A DNA stretch of 64,000 nucleotides, from positions 7,829,501-7,893,500 of the forward strand of contig CM037473.1 of the NCBI GenBank assembly GCA_021014325.1. Reading direction: 5' to 3'. Shown in pieces: positions 62,801-64,000 of this stretch. Made by a program: the position numbers and the translations under genes. Source of the DNA: Plazaster borealis (lineage: Eukaryota; Echinodermata; Asteroidea; Forcipulatida; Labidiasteridae). The notes beneath the pieces are model-generated. The model ran no database searches. It had not been told where the DNA came from and saw nothing but the letters and a program-made list of their open reading frames with translations. Within the stretch, counting starts at the first letter, position 1. Every line of letters begins with the position of its first letter.

Positions 62801-64000
62801 TATATTATAAGGTGGTACAGAGCTGGCAGTAGCCATCTGCACACGCGACGGGCTAAACTAAAATGTAAACCAATTATTATGACCATGAAAGAGCCATGCG
62901 TGGCTGTGTAATACAAACATTGATAATGGTTAACATTATTTTCCAATATTATGCTATATTCGCAGGGTTTTCCAGAGTATTTTCTCGCAAGAGTTTTAAT
63001 CTCTGTTTTTTTCACTCCGCAGGCTCAGGGCATCAGAGGGGGGTAACGTTACAAAAGAAATAATTATTGAAATGGGTACACACTCGGATGAGCTAGGTTC
63101 CCTTTAACTGAATACATTGATAAATAAGTACTTTGTCACACATTGTAAATAGGCCTATTGATAATTTATTGAAGAAGAACAAGAAAACAGAATTAGTAGA
63201 GAAGAAGAACAAGAAGTAAAAGGGTCAGCAACTGCAAAGCCTGTCGGTGGCCAACCCAATGTTGCTAAGTTGGTGTGAAGTGTATGTTATTGAGAACCAC
63301 TTGTTTTGAGGTCCCCTTTTATCAGTGAAAACGACGAATAACGGTTTATAATTTTTTATTTTTTTATTTTAATATTCATAAATGAATTGAATAAATTGAT
63401 TTTTTGAATGAAATGGACCATTCCCTCATCATTGTCACCTCCTCAATTTTCTGGGTTCTTAAAACTTCAATACAAAGTCCATCTGATGTGGTAGCTTAAA
63501 TTTTAATCTCATGTAATGTGTTTGTTGTTTTGTTTTTCAGTTGAGGCAACAACATTCCAAACAACAATGCTGACAACCGATGAAAGTACAACAGTAGTAA
63601 CATATCAGAGCACGACATGGGACTTAACAACAGAGGGCGCCACCACCACCGACGGTGCGGTCACAACAGATCGTACCACGTTTGGGGCGTTATCAACAAC
63701 TGCAGCATCCACTACTGATGAGTCGACATCAATGCAACAATCAACAACTTCAGAGTCATTGCCGACCACTGACGAGTCAACAACTGCAGCATCCACAACT
63801 GATGAGTCGACGTCAATGCAACAATCAACAACTTCAGAGCCATTGCCGACCACTGACGAGTCAACAACTGCAGCATCCACAACATTGAGAGCGTCCACAA
63901 CAACTCTTCCACCATCAACAACTACACGGCCAGCAGTGACTACCGCTCCAACGACCCCAATTACGTCATCACCGTCAACTGCACAACCGGCCATCTTATA
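1..64000 (+). CDS. Giant VWD-C8-TIL-TILa/EGF repeat glycoprotein gene (FCGBP/mucin-like), partial at both ends
   Basis: Gene-level entry; the exons are given in the module entries. From the sequence: 63 exons (a partial one at base 1, six per module for A-I, seven for J, one mucin-type exon) join in one frame for about 12.5 kb, roughly 4,180 codons, with no stop. Five of the six junctions in each module keep a fixed phase (VWD1 to VWD2 phase 0, VWD2 to C8a phase 0, C8a to C8b phase 1, C8b to TIL phase 1, TIL to TILa/EGF phase 0), and modules join at phase 1. From family knowledge: VWD, C8, TIL and TILa in this order occur in IgGFc-binding protein, zonadhesin, SCO-spondin and gel-forming mucins, which are secreted disulfide-linked polymers. 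Inference: a secreted mucus, adhesive or coat protein. The seastar footprint protein Sfp1 also carries VWD/C8/TIL domains, but identity with it cannot be claimed. Start codon, signal peptide and stop lie outside the window. Joining the last exon across 24.4 kb is the least certain step. Confidence 0.85.
274..2428 (+). CDS. Module A: VWD-C8-TIL-TILa/EGF, six exons
   Basis: Exons: VWD1 274-596, VWD2 727-882, C8a 1031-1178, C8b 1309-1491, TIL 1770-1972, TILa/EGF 2251-2428; 1,191 nt, 397 codons. VWD1 opens with the TAWGDPHY motif; GDPH is the autocleavage site known in MUC2, MUC5AC and FCGBP D domains. VWD2 carries CGLC, the disulfide-exchange-type motif of D domains. The spliced module has 34 cysteines: 5 in VWD, 9 in C8, 11 in TIL and 9 in TILa/EGF. 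RNTS in VWD1 is a potential N-glycosylation site. The C8a donor (G|GTTTGC) and the TIL donor (A|GTTAGT) are weak but are kept in all array copies. The VWD2-C8a intron has no element and reads TTAG at the site used by the TTAA element of modules D, F and G. Its left half matches G, while the C8a-C8b intron matches E. Confidence 0.9.
597..726 (+). other. Representative array intron set (module A)
   Basis: Module A introns are 597-726, 883-1030, 1179-1308, 1492-1769 and 1973-2250; the TILa/EGF to VWD1 intron of each module is about 122 nt (152-273 for the leading copy). The same introns recur in B-G with only scattered substitutions and small indels, apart from element insertions in D, F and G. 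Reading through the C8a-C8b intron meets a stop after 13 codons (HSQFI then TGA), so retention of that intron would truncate the protein. Confidence 0.85.
2551..4696 (+). CDS. Module B: VWD-C8-TIL-TILa/EGF, six exons
   Basis: Exons: VWD1 2551-2873, VWD2 3004-3159, C8a 3309-3456, C8b 3593-3775, TIL 4053-4255, TILa/EGF 4519-4696. The architecture equals module A and every exon length is identical. Differences visible in the protein: VRFEF in place of VRLEF in VWD1, TIEPPDP and EPYQQ in C8a, and PFALC in place of PFASC at the start of C8b. The intron after TIL lacks 15 nt relative to A, C and D. The VWD2-C8a intron shows the intact empty TTAA site, CCTTAAACAAAC. The tract before the C8b acceptor is longer, with an added TTCTTTTC-like stretch. 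Confidence 0.9.
4819..6967 (+). CDS. Module C: VWD-C8-TIL-TILa/EGF, six exons
   Basis: Exons: VWD1 4819-5141, VWD2 5272-5427, C8a 5574-5721, C8b 5849-6031, TIL 6310-6512, TILa/EGF 6790-6967. The only clear protein change against the array consensus is EDTEP in place of EGTEP in C8a. The intron between VWD2 and C8a is element-free with the intact TTAA target. Its variant bases (ATTTTTATTCCTACAACAG) are shared with module F, not with its neighbours B and D; this is one sign of copy-to-copy exchange. Confidence 0.9.
7090..9613 (+). CDS. Module D: VWD-C8-TIL-TILa/EGF, six exons, intron carries a TTAA element
   Basis: Exons: VWD1 7090-7412, VWD2 7543-7698, C8a 8217-8364, C8b 8494-8676, TIL 8956-9158, TILa/EGF 9436-9613. 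All domains and cysteines are intact. PQTYW replaces PQAYW in VWD2, and C8a has TIEPPDP. This module is about 375 bp longer than A-C because the intron between VWD2 and C8a carries a 366 bp inverted-repeat element (7794-8159). The C8b acceptor region (TATGATTTATTTTCTTCAG) is shared with F and differs from A, B, C and E, so D and F share ancestry over this stretch. Confidence 0.9.
7794..8159 (+). mobile_element. TTAA-flanked inverted-repeat element, family 1, in module D intron
   Basis: 366 bp with imperfect terminal inverted repeats: left end AGGTATCGTACACATTTGG, right end CCAAACGTGTTCAGTGCCT. TTAA on the left and TTGA on the right fit a TTAA target duplication with one later mutation. Modules B, C and E preserve the unoccupied site. 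No coding capacity; a non-autonomous (MITE-type) element. Confidence 0.9.
9736..11890 (+). CDS. Module E: VWD-C8-TIL-TILa/EGF, six exons
   Basis: Exons: VWD1 9736-10058, VWD2 10189-10344, C8a 10494-10641, C8b 10772-10954, TIL 11233-11435, TILa/EGF 11713-11890. The module is full length and open. Its VWD2 and the following intron resemble B and C (TATTCTACCAGACGG, empty TTAA site). Its C8a-C8b intron (GATATTGAGCATTC) and the intron before TIL (TTTAGATCTTTTCCC) match A, four modules away. Its TIL exon (EGEHC) matches F, and the intron after TIL resembles G. It is the clearest patchwork among the near-identical copies. Confidence 0.9.
12012..14469 (+). CDS. Module F: VWD-C8-TIL-TILa/EGF, six exons, intron carries a decayed TTAA element
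   Basis: Exons: VWD1 12012-12334, VWD2 12465-12620, C8a 13075-13222, C8b 13350-13532, TIL 13810-14012, TILa/EGF 14292-14469. Protein differences: DVMVTV in VWD2, EGEHCIHASEC in TIL and CTQKC in the TILa part. The donor after TILa/EGF is GTAAGA, stronger than the GTAATC or GTAATA of other copies. The intron between VWD2 and C8a holds a shortened copy of the element seen in D at the same base. Confidence 0.9.
12713..13017 (+). mobile_element. Family 1 element in module F intron, decayed
   Basis: Same insertion base and same right-hand TTGA as the module D copy. Several small deletions and a diverged right third (AT-rich, ending GTTGCCT) shorten it to 305 bp. Confidence 0.85.
14592..17272 (+). 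CDS. Module G: VWD-C8-TIL-TILa/EGF, six exons, most diverged array copy
   Basis: Exons: VWD1 14592-14914, VWD2 15050-15205, C8a 15651-15798, C8b 15929-16111, TIL 16387-16589, TILa/EGF 17095-17272. All reading frames are intact. It carries more substitutions than A-F: HVTAK in VWD1, SFETY and AGQRV in C8b, FIYDS, ATCVEP, HSSEC and LEDGSY in TIL, and GDAGAVMC in TILa. Several of these (SFETY, AGQRV, LEDG) are shared with module H, which makes G a bridge to the older flank. Two element insertions lengthen it: a 5'-truncated copy of the first TTAA family in the VWD2-C8a intron, and a fragment of the second family in the TIL-TILa intron. Confidence 0.9.
15301..15593 (+). mobile_element. Family 1 element in module G intron, left end deleted
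   Basis: The sequence enters the element about 60 bp inside its normal left end (ATATTAACATAAAAACTTAC) and runs to the common right end and TTGA. Internal deletions are numerous. Confidence 0.8.
16752..16977 (+). mobile_element. TTAA element family 2, left-truncated, in module G intron
   Basis: Aligns by eye with the right two thirds of the 31898-32254 copy (AATTTCCGATTGGAGTTTAT, GGTGGATTATATAAAGTGC, CTGTAATGTTCCT) and ends at TTAA. Modules A-F lack it. Confidence 0.85.
17395..21783 (+). CDS. Module H: mosaic VWD-C8-TIL-TILa/EGF module
   Basis: Exons: VWD1 17395-17717, VWD2 18594-18749, C8a 18878-19025, C8b 19247-19429, TIL 19649-19851, TILa/EGF 21606-21783. Exon lengths and phases equal the array. 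VWD1 is almost identical to A-G, but homology stops about 20 nt into its intron. VWD2 (KTDFQLEIVWNG), C8a (RESATDFGDSW) and TILa/EGF (VDDVWVAPDC) are clearly diverged. C8b and the intron before it are again array-like, while the following intron is not. TIL is close to the array but begins ELKCPSEL. H therefore looks like an older module overwritten in patches by array sequence. A truncated C8b start lies at 19124-19141. The TILa/EGF acceptor follows a 1.75 kb intron filled with SINEs and a long palindrome. Confidence 0.88.
17929..18550 (+). repeat. 37-bp minisatellite, about 17 copies, in the VWD1-VWD2 intron of module H
   Basis: The unit begins CATGCAAAGTTTCAATCCTA and continues to TTTATGAAC. 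Starts recur every 37 bp from 17966 to 18519, with one 34-bp step at 18000. Units differ at a few positions (CTTGCTGG or CTTGATGG, TTTATGAAC or TTGATGAAC). The block replaces the roughly 130-nt intron found here in A-G and ends about 45 nt before the VWD2 acceptor. Confidence 0.95.
19124..19141 (+). pseudogene. Orphan first 18 nt of a C8b exon with its splice acceptor
   Basis: A good acceptor (GTATGTTGCAG, ending 19123) is followed by 18 nt reading G-PFALC in the C8b frame. The sequence then jumps without a break into the array-type C8a-C8b intron, from CATTCTCAATTT onward. The complete C8b exon of module H follows at 19247. If spliced to C8a, this fragment reads a few codons and stops at a TGA after SQFI. 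It is the remnant of the older C8b exon of module H, cut by a recombination or conversion endpoint. Confidence 0.85.
20296..20731 (+). mobile_element. tRNA-derived SINE, nearly full length
   Basis: A tRNA-like head has an A box near TGGCCAAGCGG and a B box near GGGTTTAAATCCC. A body follows, then a tail with AGCGCTATATAAGAA and (ATT)n. The AAGCGCTATATAA tail resembles the L2/CR1-type 3' end shared by several SINE families (family knowledge). It lies in the TIL-TILa intron of module H, sense to the gene. Confidence 0.85.
21018..21257 (+). mobile_element. tRNA-derived SINE, shorter subfamily
   Basis: Head TGGCGTGTCATGGCCAAGC and the CTCAAGCTCTGGTG body are present, but a deletion removes much of the middle. 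It ends in the CATTACCAGA tail also seen at 35706-36056, not the GCGCTATATAA tail. Confidence 0.8.
21293..21487. repeat. 84-bp perfect inverted repeat with a tRNA T-arm-like loop
   Basis: Arms 21293-21376 and 21404-21487 are exact reverse complements over 84 bp, with a 27-nt spacer. Across the left arm/spacer border, 21374-21390 can form on the minus strand a 5-bp stem and 7-nt loop (GTGGG TTCGAAT CCCAC), the shape of a tRNA T arm. Part of the same arm (GAGTCCTGT, CTCGGGAAAGTACTG) recurs at 55410-55475. Probably a fold-back element or a head-to-head duplication of a SINE piece. Confidence 0.95.
21784..22461 (+). other. Intron between modules H and I
   Basis: 678 bp, AT-rich; no repeat, RNA gene or exon recognised. 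The acceptor is CCTATAG before CGACAGG, weaker than the array's CTGAATACAG. Confidence 0.6.
22462..29282 (+). CDS. Module I: diverged single-copy VWD-C8-TIL-TILa/EGF module
   Basis: Exons: VWD1 22462-22778, VWD2 23677-23832, C8a 25396-25543, C8b 26129-26311, TIL 27310-27512, TILa/EGF 29105-29282. VWD1 starts TVWGDPHYVTFDG and is 6 nt shorter than in the array. VWD2 has CGLCGNFD with the family-typical Asn, where the array has Thr. C8b ends QWRSGAPQC. TIL starts QLKCPEGSEYDSC and the EGF part reads CFCRNGFYGDG. Internal phases match the array. The exons are richer in GC and the introns (about 0.6-1.6 kb) are unrelated to array introns, so this copy predates the expansion. Its introns hold SINEs, TTAA elements and a LINE remnant. 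Confidence 0.88.
22842..23209 (+). mobile_element. Family 1 element in module I, VWD1-VWD2 intron
   Basis: Full-length 368 bp copy with TTAA on both sides (22838-22841 and 23210-23213). The internal motif ACTTCTTGCAAGAAG is a short palindrome common to family members. Confidence 0.9.
23977..24446. mobile_element. Inverted-repeat element, family 3, diverged
   Basis: The left end near 23980 (CCCCAATTTCAAAGAGTTGC) mirrors the right end at 24424-24446 (AGCAGCTCCAAGAAATTGGG). The interior around 24350-24380 has the family motif TGGTATCCTGCTC. It is longer than other copies and may contain an insertion. Confidence 0.5.
24636..25145 (+). pseudogene. Non-LTR retrotransposon remnant (C-terminal coding part), broken
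   Basis: Two blocks in different frames. Near 24670-24725 a zinc-knuckle-like end reads CGTSPQTMPHLLRCPALE. From about 24870 to 24975 the text is IIKTKRLSYFGHIKRMP, then a stop. A frame shift gives RQPPMRWIDTIQASCSARG to about 25130. Such text is typical of the C-terminal region of LINE polyproteins. Stops and frame changes show it is dead. It lies in the VWD2-C8a intron of module I. Confidence 0.7.
25145..25195. repeat. (TAC)n microsatellite
   Basis: About 16 near-perfect TAC units with one CCT interruption, directly at the 3' end of the LINE remnant. Confidence 0.9.
25544..26128 (+). other. Module I C8a-C8b intron
   Basis: 585 bp. A GAAGAGTTGGTTGGT-like phrase recurs loosely near 25600-25720; otherwise nothing recognised. 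Confidence 0.6.
26398..26800 (+). mobile_element. tRNA-derived SINE, degraded, in module I intron
   Basis: Body motifs CTCTGGTGTTTCGGATCAGC, CACTTGTGTCCTTAAG and GCACGTAAAACAACCCAG and the tail GCGCTATATAAG are present. The first part of the A-box region is poorly kept. Confidence 0.8.
27727..27990 (+). mobile_element. Second SINE family with tRNA-like head
   Basis: Head GGATGGCGTAGTGGTATC (A-box-like) and GGTTCGAATCAC (B-box-like), then GGGTTTTCCCTGGAATAATT and the end GGCTTCACAACCAGAATAAA. The body differs from the 20296 family. It follows the TIL exon of module I. Confidence 0.75.
28236..28425 (-). mobile_element. Second SINE family, reverse copy lacking its head
   Basis: Reverse complement of the 27727 element's 3' part: TTCTGATTGTGAAGCCAAGG, CCAGGGAAAACCCACG. 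An ATTTC-rich run adjoins its 3' end. It lies about 250 bp from the sense copy, so the pair could form a loop in the transcript. Confidence 0.75.
28736..29080 (-). mobile_element. Family 1 element upstream of the module I TILa/EGF exon, reverse orientation
   Basis: Starts AGGCACTGAACATGTTTGG after TTAA and ends GTGTACGATACCT before TTAA. It lies 24 nt before the exon at 29105, so its right end contributes to the intron just upstream of the acceptor. Confidence 0.9.
29985..30420. repeat. Compound local repeat with (CA)n tracts
   Basis: CA runs at about 29987-30001 and 30149-30161. TTTGAATGTGGATACCTACC occurs at about 30129 and 30164 and with one change at about 30361. AACCGTGGACC occurs twice (about 30056 and 30089) and is inverted as GGTCCACGGTT at about 30119. 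It lies in the long intron before module J. Confidence 0.75.
30557..30690. repeat. Dispersed GCTAC/GTAGC-rich short repeat
   Basis: CCGCATCCAAAGTGGAGGCT, ACTTCAACGCA and the CTAGCCCTAGCTGTAGCTAC end. Related text lies near 23216-23340 (CTTCAACGCATGTTCACACG) and 53043-53125 (CCAGCCGTAGCCGTAGC). The three share words and a loose inverted arrangement, so a degraded short element family is likely. Confidence 0.45.
30940..39164 (+). CDS. Module J: diverged VWD-C8-TIL-TILa/EGF module with a split VWD1 exon
   Basis: Exons: VWD1a 30940-31160, VWD1b 31599-31706, VWD2 33397-33552, C8a 35010-35157, C8b 36106-36285, TIL 37522-37724, TILa/EGF 38969-39164; 1,212 nt. VWD1a begins APGVCNAWGDPHYITFDG. An extra phase-0 intron splits what is one exon in A-I. 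VWD2 has LCGLCGNYD. C8b is one codon shorter (GPFAECNIHLDP). TIL (ALRCPGGQIYSPC) is typical of animal TIL domains. The last exon is 18 nt longer than in the array: after the EGF signature it adds a short Thr/Pro tail (TQIRGPTT), which suits a transition into a mucin-type segment. It ends with the donor GTGAGA, phase 1. Confidence 0.87.
31161..31598 (+). other. Extra intron inside VWD1 of module J
   Basis: 438 bp, donor GTAAGT, acceptor ATCATCAG, phase 0. No element recognised in it. Confidence 0.85.
31898..32254 (+). mobile_element. TTAA element family 2, complete, nested in a SINE
   Basis: Terminal inverted repeats AGGAACGTTACAGAACTGG and CAATTCTGTAATGTTCCT, TTAA on both sides. The flanks rejoin into the SINE sequence GACACTTAAC, whose own TTAA was the target. 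No coding capacity. Confidence 0.9.
32610..32664. repeat. (TTTA)n low-complexity tract
   Basis: Repeated TTTATTTATT over about 55 bp inside the interrupted SINE. Confidence 0.8.
33553..35009 (+). other. Module J VWD2-C8a intron
   Basis: 1,457 bp, AT-rich apart from 34680-34900. Only a GTTT microsatellite is evident; short open stretches look random. Confidence 0.6.
33893..33919. repeat. (GTTT)n microsatellite
   Basis: Six to seven GTTT units in the VWD2-C8a intron of module J. Confidence 0.85.
35706..36056 (+). mobile_element. tRNA-derived SINE next to the module J C8b exon
   Basis: Head GCTGTGGCCGAGGGGGTAC, B-box-like GGGTTTGAGTCCCAG, tail CCTTGGTTTCATTACCAGA. It ends about 50 nt before the C8b exon (36106), so little more than the pyrimidine tract of the acceptor separates them. 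Confidence 0.85.
36286..37521 (+). other. Module J C8b-TIL intron
   Basis: 1,236 bp, T-rich; no exon, element or RNA gene recognised. Confidence 0.6.
38561..38926 (+). mobile_element. Family 1 element in module J, TIL-TILa intron
   Basis: 366 bp between two TTAA copies (38557-38560 and 38927-38930). It ends 42 nt before the TILa/EGF exon. Confidence 0.9.
39165..40981 (+). other. Start of the 24.4 kb intron
   Basis: Donor GTGAGATC, then unique-looking AT-rich sequence. Near 40650-40700 a short phrase (CCAATCACGATCC) is doubled. No exon recognised. Confidence 0.6.
40982..41668 (+). repeat. 112-bp satellite array with about 28-bp sub-units
   Basis: GTGCTC(TT) marks recur at 41131, 41243, 41355, 41467 and 41579, exactly 112 bp apart. 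Each 112-bp unit is four related pieces of 26-29 bp: AAGTGTGCTCTTGCCAACCC, AAGTGTGCTCTCATGCTAAC, AAGTATGCTCTCATGCTAAC and AAGTGAGCTCCCATGCCAGC. The outer ends are less regular. This is a higher-order repeat. Confidence 0.95.
41669..43783. other. Long-intron segment downstream of the 112-bp satellite
   Basis: Around 41680-41780 an inverted pair (GAGAAACCAATTCCA and TTGGAACTTGGTTTCTCC) follows the satellite. Around 41930-41975 text resembling a retroelement tail (GCGCTGTACAAATGCGG) precedes TTATTGTTATT. The rest has no recognised feature. Confidence 0.45.
43784..44152 (+). mobile_element. Family 1 element in the long intron
   Basis: 369 bp, TTAA on both sides, near-consensus ends (AGGTATCGTACACG and CAGTGCCT). 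Confidence 0.9.
44153..46889. other. Long-intron segment, mostly featureless
   Basis: It contains (CAAA)n-like sequence near 44620-44660, a C-run at 44411-44422 and the candidate minus-strand exon at 45856-45960. Nothing else was recognised. Confidence 0.5.
45856..45960 (-). CDS. Candidate isolated exon, unknown product
   Basis: On the minus strand a T-rich tract ending TTTTGTAG is followed by a 105-nt stretch open in one frame and closed by G|GTAAGTT, a strong donor. The stretch is GC-rich compared with its surroundings and reads protein-like sequence (VCSDGSRTGTLATVKDINR). The family is not recognised and no partner exon was found nearby. It may belong to a gene on the minus strand or be a chance open stretch. 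Confidence 0.25.
46890..47254 (+). mobile_element. Family 1 element in the long intron
   Basis: 365 bp, TTAA on both sides; the left terminus reads AAGTATCG, one change from the usual AGGTATCG. Confidence 0.9.
48085..48452 (+). mobile_element. Family 1 element in the long intron, symmetric-end variant
   Basis: 368 bp. Left flank TTAA, right flank TTAT. Both ends carry the GTACGATGCCT/AGGCATCGTAC form, so the two termini are more symmetric than in other copies. Confidence 0.9.
48672..48695. repeat. (AT)n microsatellite
   Basis: About 12 AT units followed by TTTATTTTGGGGGGG. Confidence 0.9.
49018..49345 (+). mobile_element. tRNA-derived SINE, variant with a different 3' half
   Basis: Head TGGCGTGTCTTGGCCGAGTG and B-box-like GGGTCGAATCTCGG. 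After GCATTTAACCATAATTGCTT the sequence leaves the usual body and continues as AACAAGTTGGGAAGGTAGTG. Confidence 0.7.
50038..52372 (-). CDS. Opposite-strand gene fragment: uncharacterised extracellular protein, six phase-consistent exons
   Basis: Exons in transcript order: 52372-52279, 52129-52108, 51883-51708, 51479-51340, 50671-50394, 50176-50038, each flanked by AG and GT on the minus strand. Phases agree throughout (0/1, 1/2, 2/1, 1/0, 0/2, 2/0). Motifs in order: ISHRVSW; YSGCCWG; NLSPRLDNSGRLNSSP; VVRVQRGC; DADGDFVSCHFA; DCILRVPASG; VALVVEDR; HLVAISCAS. I recall this series from large invertebrate secreted proteins of unknown function, where a blade of this type often precedes repeats or VWD/EGF domains; the comparison is from memory. 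The 22-nt second exon is the weakest call, because the family normally has more sequence between the first and third motifs. No first exon, signal peptide or stop was found, so this may be a partial or decaying gene. It lies wholly inside the long plus-strand intron. Confidence 0.6.
53133..53435. mobile_element. Long-terminal-inverted-repeat element, family 4
   Basis: Left arm 53133-53183 and right arm 53387-53435 are reverse complements over about 50 bp with one mismatch and a 2-bp indel. Each arm starts with its own small palindrome (ACTTGTGGACAAGT). The interior has further hairpins (TGTCTGTGGTCACAGACA near 53360). No coding frame; a fold-back or MITE-type element. Confidence 0.85.
53764..53815. 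repeat. (ATTT)n tract
   Basis: Twelve or so TTTA units just downstream of the family 4 element. Confidence 0.9.
54902..55040. mobile_element. Inverted-repeat element, family 3
   Basis: Ends GGGCCCAATTTCATAGAACT and AGCTCTATGAAATTGGGTCC are inverted. The interior carries the GAGCAGGATACCAGTCACA motif. Confidence 0.85.
55481..55858 (+). mobile_element. Diverged subfamily of the family 1 element
   Basis: 378 bp with TTAA on both sides. Ends are AGACAGTGTACACTATTGG and CCAATAGTGTCCACTGCCT. The interior carries an inverted pair around 55660-55710 (GATTTCGAGACCT and AGGTCTCGAAATC) absent from the other copies. Confidence 0.85.
56340..57060 (+). repeat. 130-bp tandem repeat, about 5.5 copies
   Basis: TTCTTGAGATATGG recurs at 56384, 56515, 56645 and 56775, near 56905, and at 57035, steps of 130-131 bp. 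Each unit also carries CCACTTCCGGTTGACCC, AAGGTCAACATGG and GGTCTATAACTGAAAA. A single diverged unit lies apart at about 59626-59690 (TTTTTGAGATATGGTGG). Confidence 0.9.
57448..58310 (+). repeat. Diverged direct duplication, offset about 486 bp
   Basis: GTCTTTGTTATTTCA, AAGAAACATTGAACGCTAG, GGGCGTT, ATCGATTGC, CAAAATG and GTTCGGATAAA appear in the same order from 57448 and again from 57934. Immediately downstream a 36-bp piece (TTAAAAAATCAACCTCAAAA) is doubled at 58280-58349. Confidence 0.8.
58376..58573. mobile_element. Inverted-repeat element, family 5
   Basis: 198 bp, inverted over about 60-90 bp at each side (AAGCCCGGTTCATACTTCCT and AGGAAGTATGAACTGGGCTT). The inner arms repeat TGCGAATTCG-like motifs and GACGTCA. 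TTAAGCCC and GGGCTTTA flanks fit a TA or TTA target. Confidence 0.85.
58574..59902. other. Long-intron segment without a recognised feature
   Basis: Mixed composition; 58860-59100 is relatively GC-rich. One stray unit of the 130-bp repeat lies near 59626-59690. No splice-consistent exon seen. Confidence 0.5.
59903..60045 (+). repeat. 83-bp tandem duplication with a strong hairpin
   Basis: Two copies of a unit containing AAAATCTCGACGAAAACA and the hairpin GTTCCGACAGTAGGTCGGAAC (59936-59957; second copy near 60019-60041, with AAGTCGG), linked by (AAT)n. Confidence 0.85.
60456..60692 (-). pseudogene. LINE reverse-transcriptase C-terminal remnant
   Basis: On the minus strand one open stretch reads LFPRLWCNLPSHIKDSILIV followed by VDTLNVFCNKL, in the arrangement seen at the C-terminal end of many non-LTR reverse transcriptases (a W-N-x-LP motif followed by a thumb/FK-like segment). 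No catalytic motif is present. AT-rich simple sequence (AAAT/AATA-rich, 60130-60400) adjoins what would be its 3' side. Confidence 0.5.
61254..61430. mobile_element. Inverted-repeat element, family 3, diverged
   Basis: Left end CCAAATTTCATAGAGCTGC, interior AGCAGGATACCAGTCACAGA, weak right end GCAGCACAATTATATTGGCC. Confidence 0.7.
61620..61811. mobile_element. Inverted-repeat element, family 3, best copy
   Basis: 192 bp. Ends GGGCCCAATTCATAGAGCTG and CAGCTCTATGAAATTGGGCC are near-perfect inverted repeats including CTTAAGCA. The interior has TGACTGGTATCCTGCTC in reverse orientation to the 54902 copy. Confidence 0.9.
62521..62678. mobile_element. Inverted-repeat element, family 3, diverged
   Basis: Ends AGAGCTTCTTAAGCAGAT and ATCTGCTTAAGCAGCTCAATG are inverted. 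The interior matches the 61620 copy only loosely. Confidence 0.65.
62679..63540. other. Last part of the long intron
   Basis: No gene or known repeat recognised. It ends in the T-rich acceptor of the mucin-type exon. Confidence 0.5.
63541..64000 (+). CDS. Mucin-type Thr/Ser-rich (PTS) exon, open at the right edge
   Basis: A strong acceptor (TTTGTTTTTCAG) at 63529-63540 opens a frame that stays free of stops to base 64000 when the first two bases complete a phase-1 codon. That is the phase left by module J. The encoded protein is almost only Thr, Ser, Ala, Pro, Asp, Glu and Gln, with runs such as STTAASTTDE. It contains an 84 bp (28-residue) tandem repeat at 63693, 63777 and 63861. Known role of such segments: dense O-glycosylation in mucins. 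The link to module J is inferred from phase and architecture. It could instead open a separate gene, but then an upstream exon with a start codon is still needed. Confidence 0.65.

Noticed and set aside
63605..63994. Minus-strand Val/Asp-rich reading frame
   Set aside because: It is the antisense of the Thr/Ser-rich repeat exon, open only because of the repeat composition.

Overview
The window is eukaryotic, AT-rich and intron-rich. It reads as genomic DNA of a marine deuterostome invertebrate, most likely an echinoderm and probably a sea star. That placement is inference, from the gene style (VWD/C8/TIL arrays with EGF-like inserts), the tRNA-derived SINEs and the dense short TTAA-flanked inverted-repeat elements. 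No marker gene confirms it.

Plus strand, 1-39164 and 63541-64000: the inside of one very large extracellular glycoprotein gene, open at both edges. The protein repeats the order VWD - C8 - TIL - TILa/EGF-like, as in IgGFc-binding protein (FCGBP), zonadhesin and the N-terminal half of gel-forming mucins. Each module uses six exons (323, 156, 148, 183, 203 and 178 nt; 397 codons). All splice phases agree across ten successive modules, so about 12.5 kb of coding sequence joins without a stop. Modules A-G (274-17272) are near-identical in exons and introns, a recently expanded or homogenised tandem array with a base period of about 2.27 kb that continues past the left edge. Module H (17395-21783) is a mosaic of array-type and older sequence. 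Modules I (22462-29282) and J (30940-39164) are older, diverged single copies with large introns. A Thr/Ser-rich mucin-type exon (63541 to the right edge) has the matching phase and probably follows J after a 24.4 kb intron.

That intron (39165-63540) contains an opposite-strand set of phase-consistent exons (50038-52372, minus) for a second, uncharacterised extracellular protein. It also holds satellites (112 bp and 130 bp periods), SINEs, at least five families of short inverted-repeat elements and LINE remnants.

Together the plus-strand gene should make a cysteine-rich secreted polymer: D-type domains with GDPH and CGLC motifs for disulfide assembly, joined to an O-glycosylated segment. 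This is a mucus, adhesive or surface-coat type of protein. The most interesting features are the homogenised array itself, the mosaic exchange between its copies, a TTAA element present or absent at one intron site among paralogous modules, and a recombination scar that left an orphan splice acceptor in module H.
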